From assembly GCA_018105865.1 (NCBI GenBank), contig CM030847.1:12218589-12282588 (forward strand): a stretch of DNA of 64,000 bases, written 5' to 3'. This document shows, piece by piece, positions 33,597 through 44,272 of the stretch (position 1 is its first letter; each line of letters starts with the position of its first letter). Made by a program: the position numbers and the translations under genes. Origin of the DNA: Metaphire vulgaris (lineage: Eukaryota; Annelida; Clitellata; Crassiclitellata; Megascolecidae). The notes below the pieces were generated by a model. That model was not told the origin of the DNA, did not search any database, and saw only the letters and a list, made by a program, of their open reading frames with translations.

Positions 33597-34465
33597 TCAG
33601 ACAGTGATGTATTCTGGTCTCTGCTTTATTCTGCTGTGCAATGAACTGGACATATAACTGGGTGATTACAAATTTACCAATCTAAACTACTCTGACAATG
33701 CTGCTCTTTTTGATGAAAGTCATGGAAAGCTCAGAGATATCCTCCTGCAGATGCAAAGTTCGGCCTCTAAGTTCGGCCTGCACATCTCATGGACTACTGT
33801 AAAATGAAAACTCAGAACCTTGGTTTTAGTCATATCAAGGCACCTATCACCATTGGCTCTGAAACTGTGGAACAGATTTATTTATTCTTTTACCTTGGCT
33901 CAAATATGTACAGCACGGCTAATTTGAGAAATGAGTCCCTTCATTGCATGGATATCGCCTCCTCTGCCATGGAGCAACTTGACAGAATTTGGAGGCAATG
34001 CAATCTAAGCCTTAAAACCAAACTCCAGATGTACACCTCTCTGATTGTCCCAATTACAATTCTTCTCTATAGGAGCAAGACTTGGACTATGACCAGTCAA
34101 GGCTGACAGAAACTTTAGGCATTCTGAACAAAGGCCCAGCGCTGTTTCCTGACTGTCTGGTGGTCAGACTTGATAAGCAACAATGGGATTTACTCACAAT
34201 CTGGCCAAGAGACCACATTCACAAATCTGTCGACTTCTTGGTCTTTGGGCATGTAGCACATGTAGCACACTCCCGACTGCAGTACCTGCAACTCCTGTAC
34301 TTCGTCTAGTTGCATCTGTCCAGGATGATGATGATGCATCTGGCCAGACTGGCATTGATCTTGAGGAAGATGATCAATTACTGGCTTTATCAAAATTACG
34401 ATTACTGCTGGCTACAAGCCTCTTAAGCACTCCAATGTGTCCAGGATAGAACACTATGGTATATA

Positions 34466-34764
34466 TCTATCATATTAAAATCGTTATTCTGTATGTCTGT
34501 TACCTTCGAGCGTTCTGATTGGTTGCGTTCGAGCGTTCTGATTGTTTGGCTGTGTGAGCGTTCTGATTGGTTGGCTCAACTTGGCTGTGTGAGCGTTCTG
34601 ATTGATTACCTTCAAGCGTTCTGATTGGTTGGCTGGGTGAGCGTTCTGATTGGTCATTCTGGAATATTCGTTGCCTCGAGCGACGCGAAGTGAAGCTCGC
34701 GGCGAGCGAAGCTCGCCTCATGCGAGCGAAGCTCGCGCGAGCGAAGCGAGCCTTCGAGTTCTAG
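34466..34764 (+). mobile_element. Helitron-like non-autonomous element
   Basis: Begins TCTATCATATTAAAATCG followed by ttctgtatgtctgtt and ends in CTAG between AT-rich flanks, without a target duplication. This fits the Helitron TC...CTRR rule and the common start phrase. The interior is a degenerate tandem of gagcgttctgattggttgg (about seven units). Before the end it has gcgagcgaagctcgc hairpins. No RepHel gene is present. Confidence 0.6.
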
Positions 34765-35100
34765 TATATATATATAATTATATATATATATCGATCGATC
34801 GATCACCACCAGGTCAATCACAACCCGAACTCTGCGAGTTCCCTGAATAAACACCAAAATCAGAGACTGCTCATTCTGAGCACTGTTTCCAGCCCTCTGG
34901 AATGTCTTACCATCATTGCTACGAGATGAAACTGTATTGCGTCCGATATTTCTAAATCCGATATTTCCCAAGGGACAAAAAGTGTCTGCAGATGGGAAAA
35001 AATATGCATTTCAGCTCCCATTTAATAGGTCCAAGTCAAAGGCAGAAAACATTTCATGAAAAAATCGCATTGAAGTTATGTAAGGTCAAGGAAATATATT
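34765..35100. other. Unassigned DNA
   Basis: Starts with a short (TA)n run and a gatcgatcgatc tract. Around 34860-34960 the minus strand looks like LINE 3' coding residue, but no motif is clear enough to name. Confidence 0.35.
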
Positions 35101-35290
35101 GGAGTAAAATGCTTCTACATGGTGGGCCAATAAAACCGATACCACCCTGTTTCATTGTAAATATTTTTGGTGGGTCAAAATGCATGAAATTTGAAGAACT
35201 TTTGCAGTATCATATCCTGAATGCTGAAAATTGAGTTTGTCATTCAAATTCCAAAGTGCAGTGGCACCTAGTGAAAACCAGAACTGGGAT
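35100..35290. repeat. Repeat 'K', copy 1
   Basis: Inverted relative of 37690-37860. Shared words are accaccctgtttcattgtaa, atatttt, caaaatgca, catgaaattt and ttcattcaaattcca, then cacctag. Unknown class. The pair brackets a LINE-H and RTE cluster. Confidence 0.6.
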
Positions 35291-35622
35291 ATGATGCATT
35301 CATCCAAAATATGACCTACTATATTTGATCGCTACAATTAGTAACTGAAGGTTTCAATACAGTGTCTTTATAAAATTTTCTTCCTTGCTATATTCTGCTT
35401 TGATAGCATACCAGTGATGTCTGTTTTATTTACAGTCTGTTTTTTGCAATGTAAATTTCATAAATTTTAAAAATAAGATGGGCAAAATATTGAAAGATGA
35501 TTGCTTTCTAATGAAGGGTCTATGTCAGGAGAAGTTTGGGGCACATGACAACTTCTGACAGAATTTCTGAACAATTAATGGAGTAGAATGAGTCTTGAAT
35601 AACTGCCAAAGAAAGTCGATAG
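35291..35622. other. No gene seen
   Basis: AT-rich DNA without recognisable features up to the LINE-H tail insertion. Confidence 0.4.
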
Positions 35623-35636
35623 TACAGGGATGATGG

Positions 35637-35772
35637 TAAGTAAGTAAGTAAAATCTCGTTAACTTCTATAGCGCTTTCAAAAGAAGCACCGAAGTAGCTC
35701 CTTATTCTTATGCGCTTAATCTCAAAATGAAGTAGCTATAGCCAAAGGTGGGGTCATTCATAAATTCATAAA
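35637..35772 (-). mobile_element. LINE 'H' 3' end with 14-bp target duplication
   Basis: 136 bases. The minus strand ends in tatagaagttaacgag then an (ACTT)n tail. tacagggatgatgg at 35623-35636 and tacagggatgacgg at 35773-35786 form a 14-base duplication with one mismatch. It matches the 3' end of LINE-H at 14716-14830. Extremely truncated insertion. Confidence 0.85.
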
Positions 35773-35924
35773 TACAGGGATGACGGTACAATGAAGAGAC
35801 AGCAAGGCAGTGATTGTCCACGCTCTGTCCAGATGGGAACCAATGCCACAAGGTTTTTCAGGAATTAATATGCATTCTGAAAGGCAAGCCACACGCACAT
35901 AAAATTTCTATATCCACAATGTAG

Positions 35925-37600
35925 ATTATGGAGTGCCTCAAGGATCCATGCTTGGGCCTGTAGTGTTCAGCCTTTACACCACACCACTTTCATCTTTAAC
36001 TAACTCCCTTAATTGAAACCACCAACTCTATGCCGATGACACTCAGCTATTCCTTTCATTTTCACCTCCTTCATTTAACACATCTATATATAATTGACCT
36101 TGAATCAGCATTATCATCAATCTCTGCAATAATATGCAATTCTGCATGGATGTCATCTAATCTCCCTGCTCCTAACCCATCTAAGACAGAATTTCTTTTA
36201 ATTGGACTACCCTAACAACTAAAAAAATTGACAATCCTAAGCTGGTTTTGGCTCTTAACCCCACTCCAACTGCAAAAAATCCTGGATTCAAATTTGATTC
36301 TTCTCTGAACTTTGAATCACAAATCTTTCAACTTTCAAAAGCCTGCTATGTTCATATTTGTGACCTTCGTTGTCCACATCTTTGCCTTAATACCAAAACT
36401 GCCTCCACAATCGCCACTTCAATAGTCCACTCCAAATTAGATTACTGTAACTCCCTCTACTTCCCAAAGCCTCAATCAATAAATTACAATAAATTAAAAA
36501 TGCACTGCCATATTTCACCCATACTAAAATCATTACACTGGCTTAAAATAACTGAACGTATCCAATATAACTACATATAGCTCACTTCAGTCATCCCTGC
36601 CTTAGCATGTTATTAACACCTCAGCCTCCTCGACCCACACGATTATCATATCATCTCACTCTTTGATACCTGCTGAATCAGTCATTCATTTCATTCATTC
36701 ATTAGTTCACATGGACGACAGAGGTCCGTTGTGCCAATCTCGTGTTGCACGAGTTGTGACCATGACCGATGGCTGAGTGCCATTCATGAAAAATTGTGGA
36801 AGGAAGACCATCGCCGATCTGCTGGGGCCATGTACGGCGTGGTCTGCCAGGAGGTCTTCTCCAGCTCGGAGGAGGACGCGTCTCGGTACGTCGAGTAATA
36901 GCGCAGGCGAGAGCGCGGTGGGCTGGAATGTTGTTGTCCTGGCGAGCCACATGATCGAAGAGAGACAGACGGCGTCGCGTGATAATTTATGTCACTGGCA
37001 GGAGGACAGTCTGTTTGGAGACTGCTTCATTGGTCACGAAGTCAAACCAGCGAATGCAGAGCTGTCTCTAGCAGCGCATATGGAATGCCTGTAGTCTTTG
37101 AGAGTCTCGTGTAAGCAGAGTCCAAGTCTCAGAACCATATAGGAGAATAGGCAGGACGCAGGACTGATAAATACGGATCTTGGTACCGAGCTGTATCTTT
37201 CTTTGGCGCCATAGATTTTGAAGAGATCTCATAGGAAACGAGGATTCAGAATCAGTCATCCCTGAAAATCTGCAACCATGCTTTTTCATTTGCCACACTT
37301 GAACTTTGGAACTTGATCCCCGCTTCCCTCTGCAGCCCTGGTCACTTTCAAACAATAAAATCTGAATCCTCGTTTCCTATTATTCATGTCTTCAGATCTA
37401 AGCTGAAAGTCTTCCTTTTTCTGAAATCATTTCCTCAATAACTACAATGACCTAGCCTCACTTCTGTTTGGATATTTTGACCATTGCTTGGCTGATCATT
37501 CACTTTTCCCATAGCTATTTTAAGATAGACTAAGTGCCTAAGAATAAGCAGCTACTGTTGTTCTACATTCCAAAATGTTATATAAGTCCACAAGAAAAAG
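35925..37600 (+). pseudogene. CR1/L2-like LINE 'H' (plus), split by an RTE fragment
   Basis: The plus strand reads VDYGVPQGSMLGPVVFSLY, the catalytic NHQLYADDTQLFLSF, NPSKTEFLLIGLP, NPGFKFDSSLNFESQIFQLS, CYVHICDLRC, TIATSIVHSKLDYCNSLY, HISPILKSLHWLKITERIQY. After an RTE insert (36686-37248) come the C-terminal region and a 3' part with ctatttta...agactaagtgcc. Many frameshifts, so it is dead. It supplies the YADD motif missing from the truncated minus-strand copy at 14706-17184. Confidence 0.85.
36686..37248 (-). pseudogene. RTE-like LINE C-terminal fragment
   Basis: Minus strand: MRSLQNLWRQRKIQLGTKIR, YQSCVLPILLYGSETWTLLT, then, after a break, MARQDNNIPAHRALACAI and RRPPGRPRRTWPQQIGDG, the usual end of such LINE proteins. 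The tail is (ATGA)n on the minus strand at about 36690-36710. The 11-base duplication GAATCAGTCAT lies at 36675-36685 and 37249-37259. The 20 bases at its 5' edge (37230-37249) are an inverted copy of 37363-37382, a template-switch filler. Confidence 0.8.
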
Positions 37601-37689
37601 TCCATGTCAAATTGCATGACAGACTGGCATTTGTAACGCATGTACCAGCTACTAGTTTTAGCAACCAAACTTAAGAGCTCATATTTTTT

Positions 37690-37860
37690 TAGAATGCCCA
37701 GTCTGGTTTTTGCTAGGTGGCACTGGTGCACTCTGGAATTTGAATGAAAAACTTAAATGACTGCAGAAGTACACCAAATTTCGTGCATTTTGACTGAATT
37801 TGTGAAAATATTTACAATGAAACAGGGTGGTTTCATTGGCCAACCCTGTATTTGTATATA
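37690..37860. repeat. Repeat 'K', copy 2 (inverted)
   Basis: Reverse-complement relative of 35100-35290. The rest of 37600-38140 is AT-rich and holds no recognisable gene, apart from a short (GAT)n run near 38053. Confidence 0.6.
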
Positions 37861-38147
37861 ACTTTGTGAATCCAAAGCCAGGAATGCCTCTGAGTATGTA
37901 CCAGTTACTTACAAATATTAGGTTACATTATATAAGCAATTTATGTAAATACAGCATATACGAGCTATGCACGCAGCCATGAACAACCAAGAATAAAAGC
38001 AAATTGTAAGTTGGCATCAAACATCAAATAATGCTGAGCCCACTGTTACTGATGATGATGATGATGATGACAAGTATTAACAATTTTGGATAACAAGTTT
38101 ATCTGTGAAAAAATCATATTAATTTGTGAGATTTCAGTCTTTCTTAA

Positions 38148-39233
38148 CCCGTTGCAGGGGGATTTAATTTTTTCAAGTCGTCCCCAATCGGGGTATTTAA
38201 TTTGGGGGAAAGGTGTTCATGTGAAAATGTGAACATACAAGTTTTAAACTTACTATATTTCAGGCTATATAGAAGCTAGAAAGATGCGGTTTGCACCGTT
38301 GTTTAGCATTTTTATTGCTCTTTCGAACCATGCGTGCCAAAAAAGAAAATTTGAAGGGGGGGGGGGTAGGGCCCACCCTACAGCCCAAAATAGGACCCTC
38401 CCCAATATTTTGGTCAAATTTTGTTCCAAGCCCAATACAATAGCAAACTTTTTCCGCAGTAACCCCCAAACTGTGAGCGAGAACGTTGTAAAGGGGTGTA
38501 ATTGGAACAGAAGAATGCAAAAATTTTGAAGATTGGACAAAATTTGGAGCAGTTATGCTTTTTCAAACAATATTGCTCATTTCGCGAAGAAATGACAATT
38601 TTGCGAACAGATTTTCAATCTGAAAAACCGAACAACTCCGTATATTTCAGGCTGTATAGAAGCTAGAAAGATGCTGTTTGCACCGTTGTTTAGCATTTTT
38701 ATTGCTCTTTCGAAACATGCATGCCAAAAAAGAAAATTTTGGGGGTAGGTCCACTCTACAGCCGAAAATCGGAACCTCCCCCTAAAAAATTTCAAAGCGC
38801 AATAGCAAAAAATTTTCAGCGGTGACCCCCAACTGTGAGCGCGAAAGTTTTAGGGTGGTGTAATTGGAACAGAATGGTGCAAAAATTTTGAAGATCAGGC
38901 CTAAAATGGCGAAGTTATGATTTGTCAAACTCCAGACTTGAGTCTTTTTCGAGGCATTGCAATGCAAAATCAACGGACGATCAACGGCAAGTTGGACGAT
39001 CATCGGCAAGTTTTCTGGCTTACATTATAGTCAACAACAGCGAAGAAAGTGCTGCCATCTATCGAATGGATAGTGAATAAATCGAATAGTCGCTTTTGGT
39101 CCAGTTTAAAACTTCAATGTCCGGAGTACACACATCCTTATGTGGCGCGCAGTGAGCACCGTTTATAAACAGCTTTACCCATCTGAATATGATTTTCGGG
39201 AGCCGTCTTAAGATGGCATTGCCCGGGAACGGG
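38148..39233. mobile_element. piggyBac-like non-autonomous element, copy 1
   Basis: Flanked by TTAA at 38144-38147 and 39234-39237. Ends CCCGTTGCAGGGGG and (reverse complement) CCCGTTCCCGGGCA. TTAA targets and CCC/GGG termini are the piggyBac signature. The interior is a tandem dimer: a unit of about 380 bases from tatatttcaggctata (about 38257) is repeated from about 38640. There is no transposase. Copy 2, inverted, is at 44615-45653. Confidence 0.85.
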
Positions 39234-39366
39234 TTAATGCCCAAACAAATATATTTACAAACATGTATTTCAAACAATCATAGTGGAACTAAATACATGA
39301 TTACGAGGCTGGCTGTGCTACCAGTATGTATAAATTATACAAGTATACCGGTACATTATACATGTA

Positions 39367-39717
39367 CAGTGTTATTTCTAGGATTTTGAATTTGGGGGGT
39401 GTTGGAAAAATCTGGAGGGTCGAAATTTTTAAGTCTCTGTCCAAAAAAGGCTGAGAAGCAAAAAAAGAAAAAACGTCATCAAGTCTCAAAAGCAACAAAA
39501 AATCCTCCAAAAGTCTCCAAAACTCCAAAAAACCTCTGACAAACAAAAAAAGGTCATCCGAGAATAAAAGTTGGGGTGTCCTTCTCCATTTGGGGGTGTT
39601 CTGAGCTAATTAGTATGCATTTTGTATGCATATCATTGTCACATTACCAAATTTTGGGGAGTGTCAACCTCAAATTGGGGGGGGGGGTTTGGTGTTGGGG
39701 GTGTAAAAATATCCCTG
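39367..39717. mobile_element. hAT-like MITE, family L, copy 2
   Basis: 351 bases. Left end CAGTGTTATTTCTAGG, right end AAAAATATCCCTG. The 8-bp duplication TACATGTA is at 39359-39366 and 39718-39725. It is the uninterrupted relative of 1839-4749. The interior has aaaaaaggtcatcc and repeated tttgggggtgt phrases. Confidence 0.88.
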
Positions 39718-39725
39718 TACATGTA

Positions 39726-40250
39726 TACTGCATTTATAGCATTATATATAAACATACCTGCTGCAATACCATTCACTAGTACACCTTGAACATCGTTTTG
39801 TTGCCAAATGTCCACAAAAGGCACATTTTGGGGGGCCAGCTATCAGATTTTCAAAAGCATCAGAGCAGTAGGTTTCAGCCAGTCTGAATTGAATAGAGGT
39901 TCAAGTTGATAGGCAACAACCAAAATATGCAGAATATATAAATTAAGGCTATACAAATGTATATTATTATTACTTTTTCTATTATTATTAAAGATAATTA
40001 ATATACATCTTATTAATAGCATGACATCGAAAAGGTTCAAAGAATAGCCAAGTTTTATTATGGTTAGGGTTTCAGGAAAACCTGCCTGCACTGCATATGC
40101 AGACACAAGCATAGACATACCAGTAAATATAATCAGCCTGCAGACAGACAGCCTGCACTTTCAAACTCCCATTTTATAGTTACACAATAATTAAGCCTTT
40201 TAAATTGATAAGGACCACCCCTAATATTTACCTGAGGTTAGTTGAAATGT
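39726..40250. other. No gene seen
   Basis: AT-rich, with an attattattac run near 39963-39995 that could be a decayed LINE tail. Confidence 0.4.
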
Positions 40251-40254
40251 CTTT

Positions 40255-40556
40255 ATTGTGCAACTTTACTAGCACAAACGTGGTAAAATCATTGGGCAGG
40301 CATGCCGATGGAACGGGTTCAATCCCGTAGGAGCTCCTAAGGTCAACTCAGCCTTAATAGCTAGAGGGCGATAGTAACATCAAACTGAGCAGCAATGGCA
40401 ACATTGCGAAAGTAACCATGGGTTCGGCGGAAGAAGCTGGCCACCGTCCGCCAATGTATGGCTTAGCCACCTATAGGCTGATGGCCACAAAATACGGGGA
40501 TCAGCACCGGACCCTACGGGCATCGAGCCTACGGGTGAAACCTTTACTTTACTTAC
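40255..40556 (+). mobile_element. Probable tRNA-type SINE
   Basis: gggttcaatcccgtagg at about 40316-40332 matches a tRNA/pol III B box (GGTTCAAnCC core). A plausible but weak A-box region (tggtaaaatcattgg) lies about 40 bases upstream. The body ends gggtgaaacctttactttac, an (ACTT)-type tail. It does not fold as a normal tRNA (no 3' acceptor pairing seen), so I read it as a SINE and not a tRNA gene. The tail resembles that of LINE-H, its possible partner. Confidence 0.5.
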
Positions 40557-41089
40557 ATGCAACATTGCAATATTATTTATTATCACGAATGCTGTTATTG
40601 GTGTGCTGAGGAGGGCCAGGAAAGGGGGCGGGACTGTGCATTTAATGTCCTTTAATAACTTGAAAAGTCTGGAAAAAAGGGTCATCACCATTTTTTCGCA
40701 CTCATCGCGTAAATTTTGAAATTGGGAACATTTGAGAAAATTTGGGAACACTTGTGAGGATAAACGTTGTTTCACAGACTTTCTAAAAATTTGTTAGGTG
40801 CCCATGATTGCTCTGCCCAGGGGCAGGGTCATAATCCTGCCATCACCATTGGGAATAGAATAATTTTGTAAAGTATACCTCCTATAAATATGGAAAATCC
40901 CTCTAATTTTGGGAGATATTGCAAATTATGGTGGAATTTTTAAATCGCTCATGAAATACGTTAATGATATACTAACCCATGCATTGTCTAAGACTATTTT
41001 GCACGGATGTAGTGTGTAGAACATAGAACGTAGACCAATATAGATAATATATAAGAACTCTATGGCAGCAAATGAGGTCAATTTCAACC
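40557..41089. other. No gene seen
   Basis: Unassigned DNA. Frames here have no domain. Confidence 0.4.
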
Positions 41090-41097
41090 TCATAAGG

Positions 41098-41379
41098 CAA
41101 AGGTGGGCAAATATTAAGTGGGCCACACATACAAAAGGGCATCAGAATCCATTATTGCAATGTTATAATATAATGCAATCACTGTGATGACATTTTTTTG
41201 CTTGTCAAGACATTTGGGGAGAAGTTGGAAGAGATTTTAAAATAAAGTGCCACATTTCCATAAAATAATTTCAAATTATCTCACTTTCTGCCAGTTGTAT
41301 GCATGTTTCTACTCTACAGTGTAAATGATCTTGTGGGCCACATAGAATCCAGTGGCAGGTGGTAGTTTGCCCACCCCTG
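41098..41379. mobile_element. hAT-like MITE
   Basis: 282 bases. Ends CAAAGGTGGGCAAAT and (reverse complement) CAGGGGTGGGCAAAC. Flanks tcataagg (41090-41097) and ccataagg (41380-41387) agree at 7 of 8. Subterminal gtgggccacat words occur at both ends. Confidence 0.8.
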
Positions 41380-41387
41380 CCATAAGG

Positions 41388-41640
41388 CATAACATGAACA
41401 AACACTTTGATGCTTGTAATTACCAATGCAAAAGCAACTGTTATGCGAGCCTCAATGCCATCATTCATGGTCTACCAATGACCTGGAAAAGGCCACTGGG
41501 CAGGCACAGAACAACCTGGACAAGAACATTCAAGAATGACTTAGCCCCACACAACATTGGCCTCACTATGGCGTGAAGGCGGGCACAGCAGAGGTTCAGC
41601 CAAGGCGGGTTTTTGGAATTAAAACCCTCCCCTTAGTTGG
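41388..41640 (+). pseudogene. RTE-like LINE C-terminal end
   Basis: The plus frame contains GRHRTTWTRTFKNDLAPHNIG LTMAWRRAQ-type residues (41505-41600), the common end of RTE/LINE proteins just before the stop. Only this C-terminal tail is present. It ends near the start of another LINE copy at 41690. Confidence 0.6.
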
Positions 41641-42351
41641 CCGGCCCAAAAATATTTGATAAGATGGGAAGCATATAAGAATATGTAGAAGAACTGTATG
41701 ATGACAACAGGAAAAAAAGATAAATTACTGAACCACAGTCCAGGCCCAACCATAATAAAAGACGAAGTCAAAGAAGCACTACAGCATATGAAGAACAAGA
41801 AATCAGCAGGACCTGATAACATTGTAATTGAAGTGATTAAAAGAACTGGTGAGGCTGGAATCGAAACAGTGACAGAAATGGCAAATATCATATATAAAAG
41901 ACGGACAAATACTCCATGAAATGTGCCAGTGAGTTTTCATTACAATCCCCAAGAAAACAGGATCTATAAAATGTGAAGATTATAGAAAAATAAGCTTAAT
42001 TAGTCATGTGACAAAACTCATAATGAGAATTCTCCTGGCCAGAGCAAGAAACAAAATAAAGCCACAAATATTTAATCTAATCTAATCTAATCTAATCTTG
42101 AACTTTTATAGCGCCACTTCATAATGCACAGGAGCAACACCAAATCCATATAAATTAAGATCCGGGTCAAATCCAGGATATCTGGCCATACAAACGGGTG
42201 ACAGTCTATGGTGGATAGGCCAGGTCAAAACGATGGGTTTTTAATCTTGTTCTAAAAATCTGTAATGAATTTGCAATGCGCAAATGCTGAGGCAATGAGT
42301 TCCAGAGTTTGGGGGCAGCCACTGAGAAAGCATGAGAACCAAGAACTTTAA

Positions 42352-42473
42352 TGCCAAGAGCATTAATGCAGGTTTATTTAGAAATTTTCTAATACGGTAC
42401 AAATCACGAAGATGGCAGTGAGCCACATTACAGATGCATTACTCTTAGATCCCATGCAGAAGTGCTTACAGGA
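42352..42473 (-). repeat. 122-bp direct duplication in the L2-like LINE (left copy)
   Basis: Nearly identical to 43440-43561, same length and orientation. It encodes the MAHCHLRDLYRIRKFLNKPA segment twice. Between the copies lie a LINE-A insertion (plus) and the continuation of the L2 frame. Confidence 0.9.
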
Positions 42474-43112
42474 TGTTTTGCTGCTCTAGAGATTGATACG
42501 GAGCATCCGACGATCCGTCTCCACTACAGTCCTTAAGTCGCTGGTCAGTGCTTTAGTGCTGACAAGACTGGACTATGGCAACGCCACCCTCGCAGGGACT
42601 CCCAGTTATCTCCTCAACCGTCTTCAGACGGTGCTGAACGCTGCCGCGCGTTTGATTCACCGATCTGGACGGAGCGACCACATAACACCTCTACTGGTAG
42701 ATCTTTACTGGCTTTCAGTGCCAGAACGTATCAAATACAAGCTGGCGTCACTGGTGTTCCGGTGTCTGAATGGCATGGGCCCAGCGTACCTACAGACAGA
42801 ACTGCATCGCGTCTCAGATCTCGATGGTCGACAACGTCTGAGATCGGCCTCCACTGCAGCGCTACTCGTCCCACGAATGCGTCTTTCTACCGTTGGTGAT
42901 CGCGCTTTTCCCGTGGCAGCACCACGGGTCTGGAATGGTTTACCACTGGCCATTCGACTCTCACCATCACTAGATGCGTTTAAGAAGCACTTAAAGACCT
43001 GGCTATTTCGAACTAGTTATGACTCTGTTTTGACATTGTAATGTGTTCACGAAGTCTTTATGGATTAGTTACCACAGTAATCTTAACTTTAATAATAATA
43101 ATAATAATAACT
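42474..43112 (+). pseudogene. LINE 'A' 3' fragment with clean open frame
   Basis: The open plus frame 42493-43041 (about 182 residues) encodes the C-terminal domain after the catalytic core: RSIRRSVSTTVLKSLVSALV, RLDYGNATLAGTPSYLLNRL, SDHITPLLVDLYWLSVPERI, RLRSASTAALLVPRMRLSTV, RAFPVAAPRVWNGLPLAI, FKKHLKTWLFRTSY. The 3' untranslated region ends in (AAT)n at 43091-43112. It has no stops, unlike its relative at 9695-11480, so it is a younger insertion. 5'-truncated, hence no enzyme activity. Confidence 0.85.
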
Positions 43113-44272
43113 GTCCAAGTATGGGAGAGGGAGAGAACTACTGCAGACGAGGATCTGGTCGAGTGTTTGTTTGCAGAGAAAGTTTTGAAAGAAGGTAACT
43201 AGGATCCTAGTAATAAAGTGTTTTGTATACCTGAAAGCAGATTCTAAAGTCCATCCTTTCTTTAATTGGAAGCCAGTGAAGACCCTCACGAACTGGGGTT
43301 ATATGCTCACGTTTTGGGGTTTTTGAGCTACCTGAGCCAGTGAATTTTGAACTCGTTGGAATTTAGCCAGGTTGGATTTAGAGATGCCAAAGAAGAGAAG
43401 GGAGTTGCAGTAATCAAGACGGCTAGACACTAAGGCATTTGCCAAGAGCATTAATGCAGGTTTATTTAGAAATTTTCTAATACGGTACAAATCACGAAGA
43501 TGGCAGTGAGCCACTTTACAGATGCATTACTCTTAGATCCCATGCAGAAGTGCTTACAGGAATAGTCGAATTCCCAAGTTTAATAGATTTGATAGAGTCA
43601 AATTTCTTGAGCTGGGGCTTTGTGCCTAAAAGTAAAAATTCAGTTTTAGCTGGGTTTAAAAGCAATTTATTTGAATCCATCCAGGACTGAATCAGTGGTG
43701 GCTGGTGGGTTTAAAAAGTGGGAGTTGCAATGTTAGTGAGAAAAATTTCACTATTAAAATTAGGCTAGGATACTTGGCTCCAATGTGGTCCTATTATGTG
43801 GATAGTGATTGTTTTTCCGCAAAATATTGCCTCAGCATGAATATAATTATTCCTAAGTAATCTAGCTAGCTTAAGCTATATTAGGTAACAGTTAAGGATA
43901 TAGGTATAGGATATAGGTATAGGACCAATTAATAAAAAACCATGAATTATTTAAACAAAAATTAAGAATATATAATAATGGATGTTGAAAGTAGAAACCT
44001 TATTTAAGAAGAAAATCCCTCTGTTCTGCCGCCTCAGCTTCATACATTAAAGAACAGAGCCAGTTAAGGCCTGTTGGAAACGCGCCAACACCCTCTCCCG
44101 CAGAGAGTTACCCGATATTCGGCCAGAAATGTCTCAGTGTATCGAGAGCCCTGTTCGGTCTCGGTGATTTAAAATGTGTGTGTCCAACAGTCCAGCAACA
44201 CAGCCACGCCCACTTCCTCAAGGCAAGACTTTGCTGCACTGTAATACTGCATTATGGCCTATGTAGTATATA

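Larger units (their letters stand above)
30165..34440 (+). pseudogene. RTE-like LINE reverse transcriptase, split by a hAT
   Basis: 5'-truncated plus-strand LINE. Before the hAT: FGISKTLLDRIKELHASTTG and GKFCITSEVRQ. After it: the C-terminal continuation of that VRQ motif with an AMNWT phrase, NLNYSDNAALFDESHGKLRD (catalytic region, degraded), FGLHISW, then FYLGSNMYSTANLRNESLH, MDIASSAMEQLDRIWRQCNL, TKLQMYTSLIVPITILLYRS and SKTWTMTSQG. This is the typical order of an endonuclease-type LINE C-terminus. Stops and shifts are frequent. The hAT 30304-33596 lies exactly within the GVRQGC-type motif, and the frame continues across its TCAGACAG duplication. The 3' part fades out near 34440. Confidence 0.8.

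Noticed and set aside
34650..34850. Arg/Ser/Glu-rich frames
   Set aside because: They translate gagcgaagc hairpins of the Helitron-like element and the adjacent (TA)n run.
37080..37355. 95-residue minus frame as one gene
   Set aside because: It runs from RTE-like coding (left of 37248) into host LINE-H sequence. The join is an insertion junction.
40300..40380. tRNA gene
   Set aside because: A B-box-like sequence is present but no cloverleaf or 3' acceptor stem could be traced. SINE is more likely.
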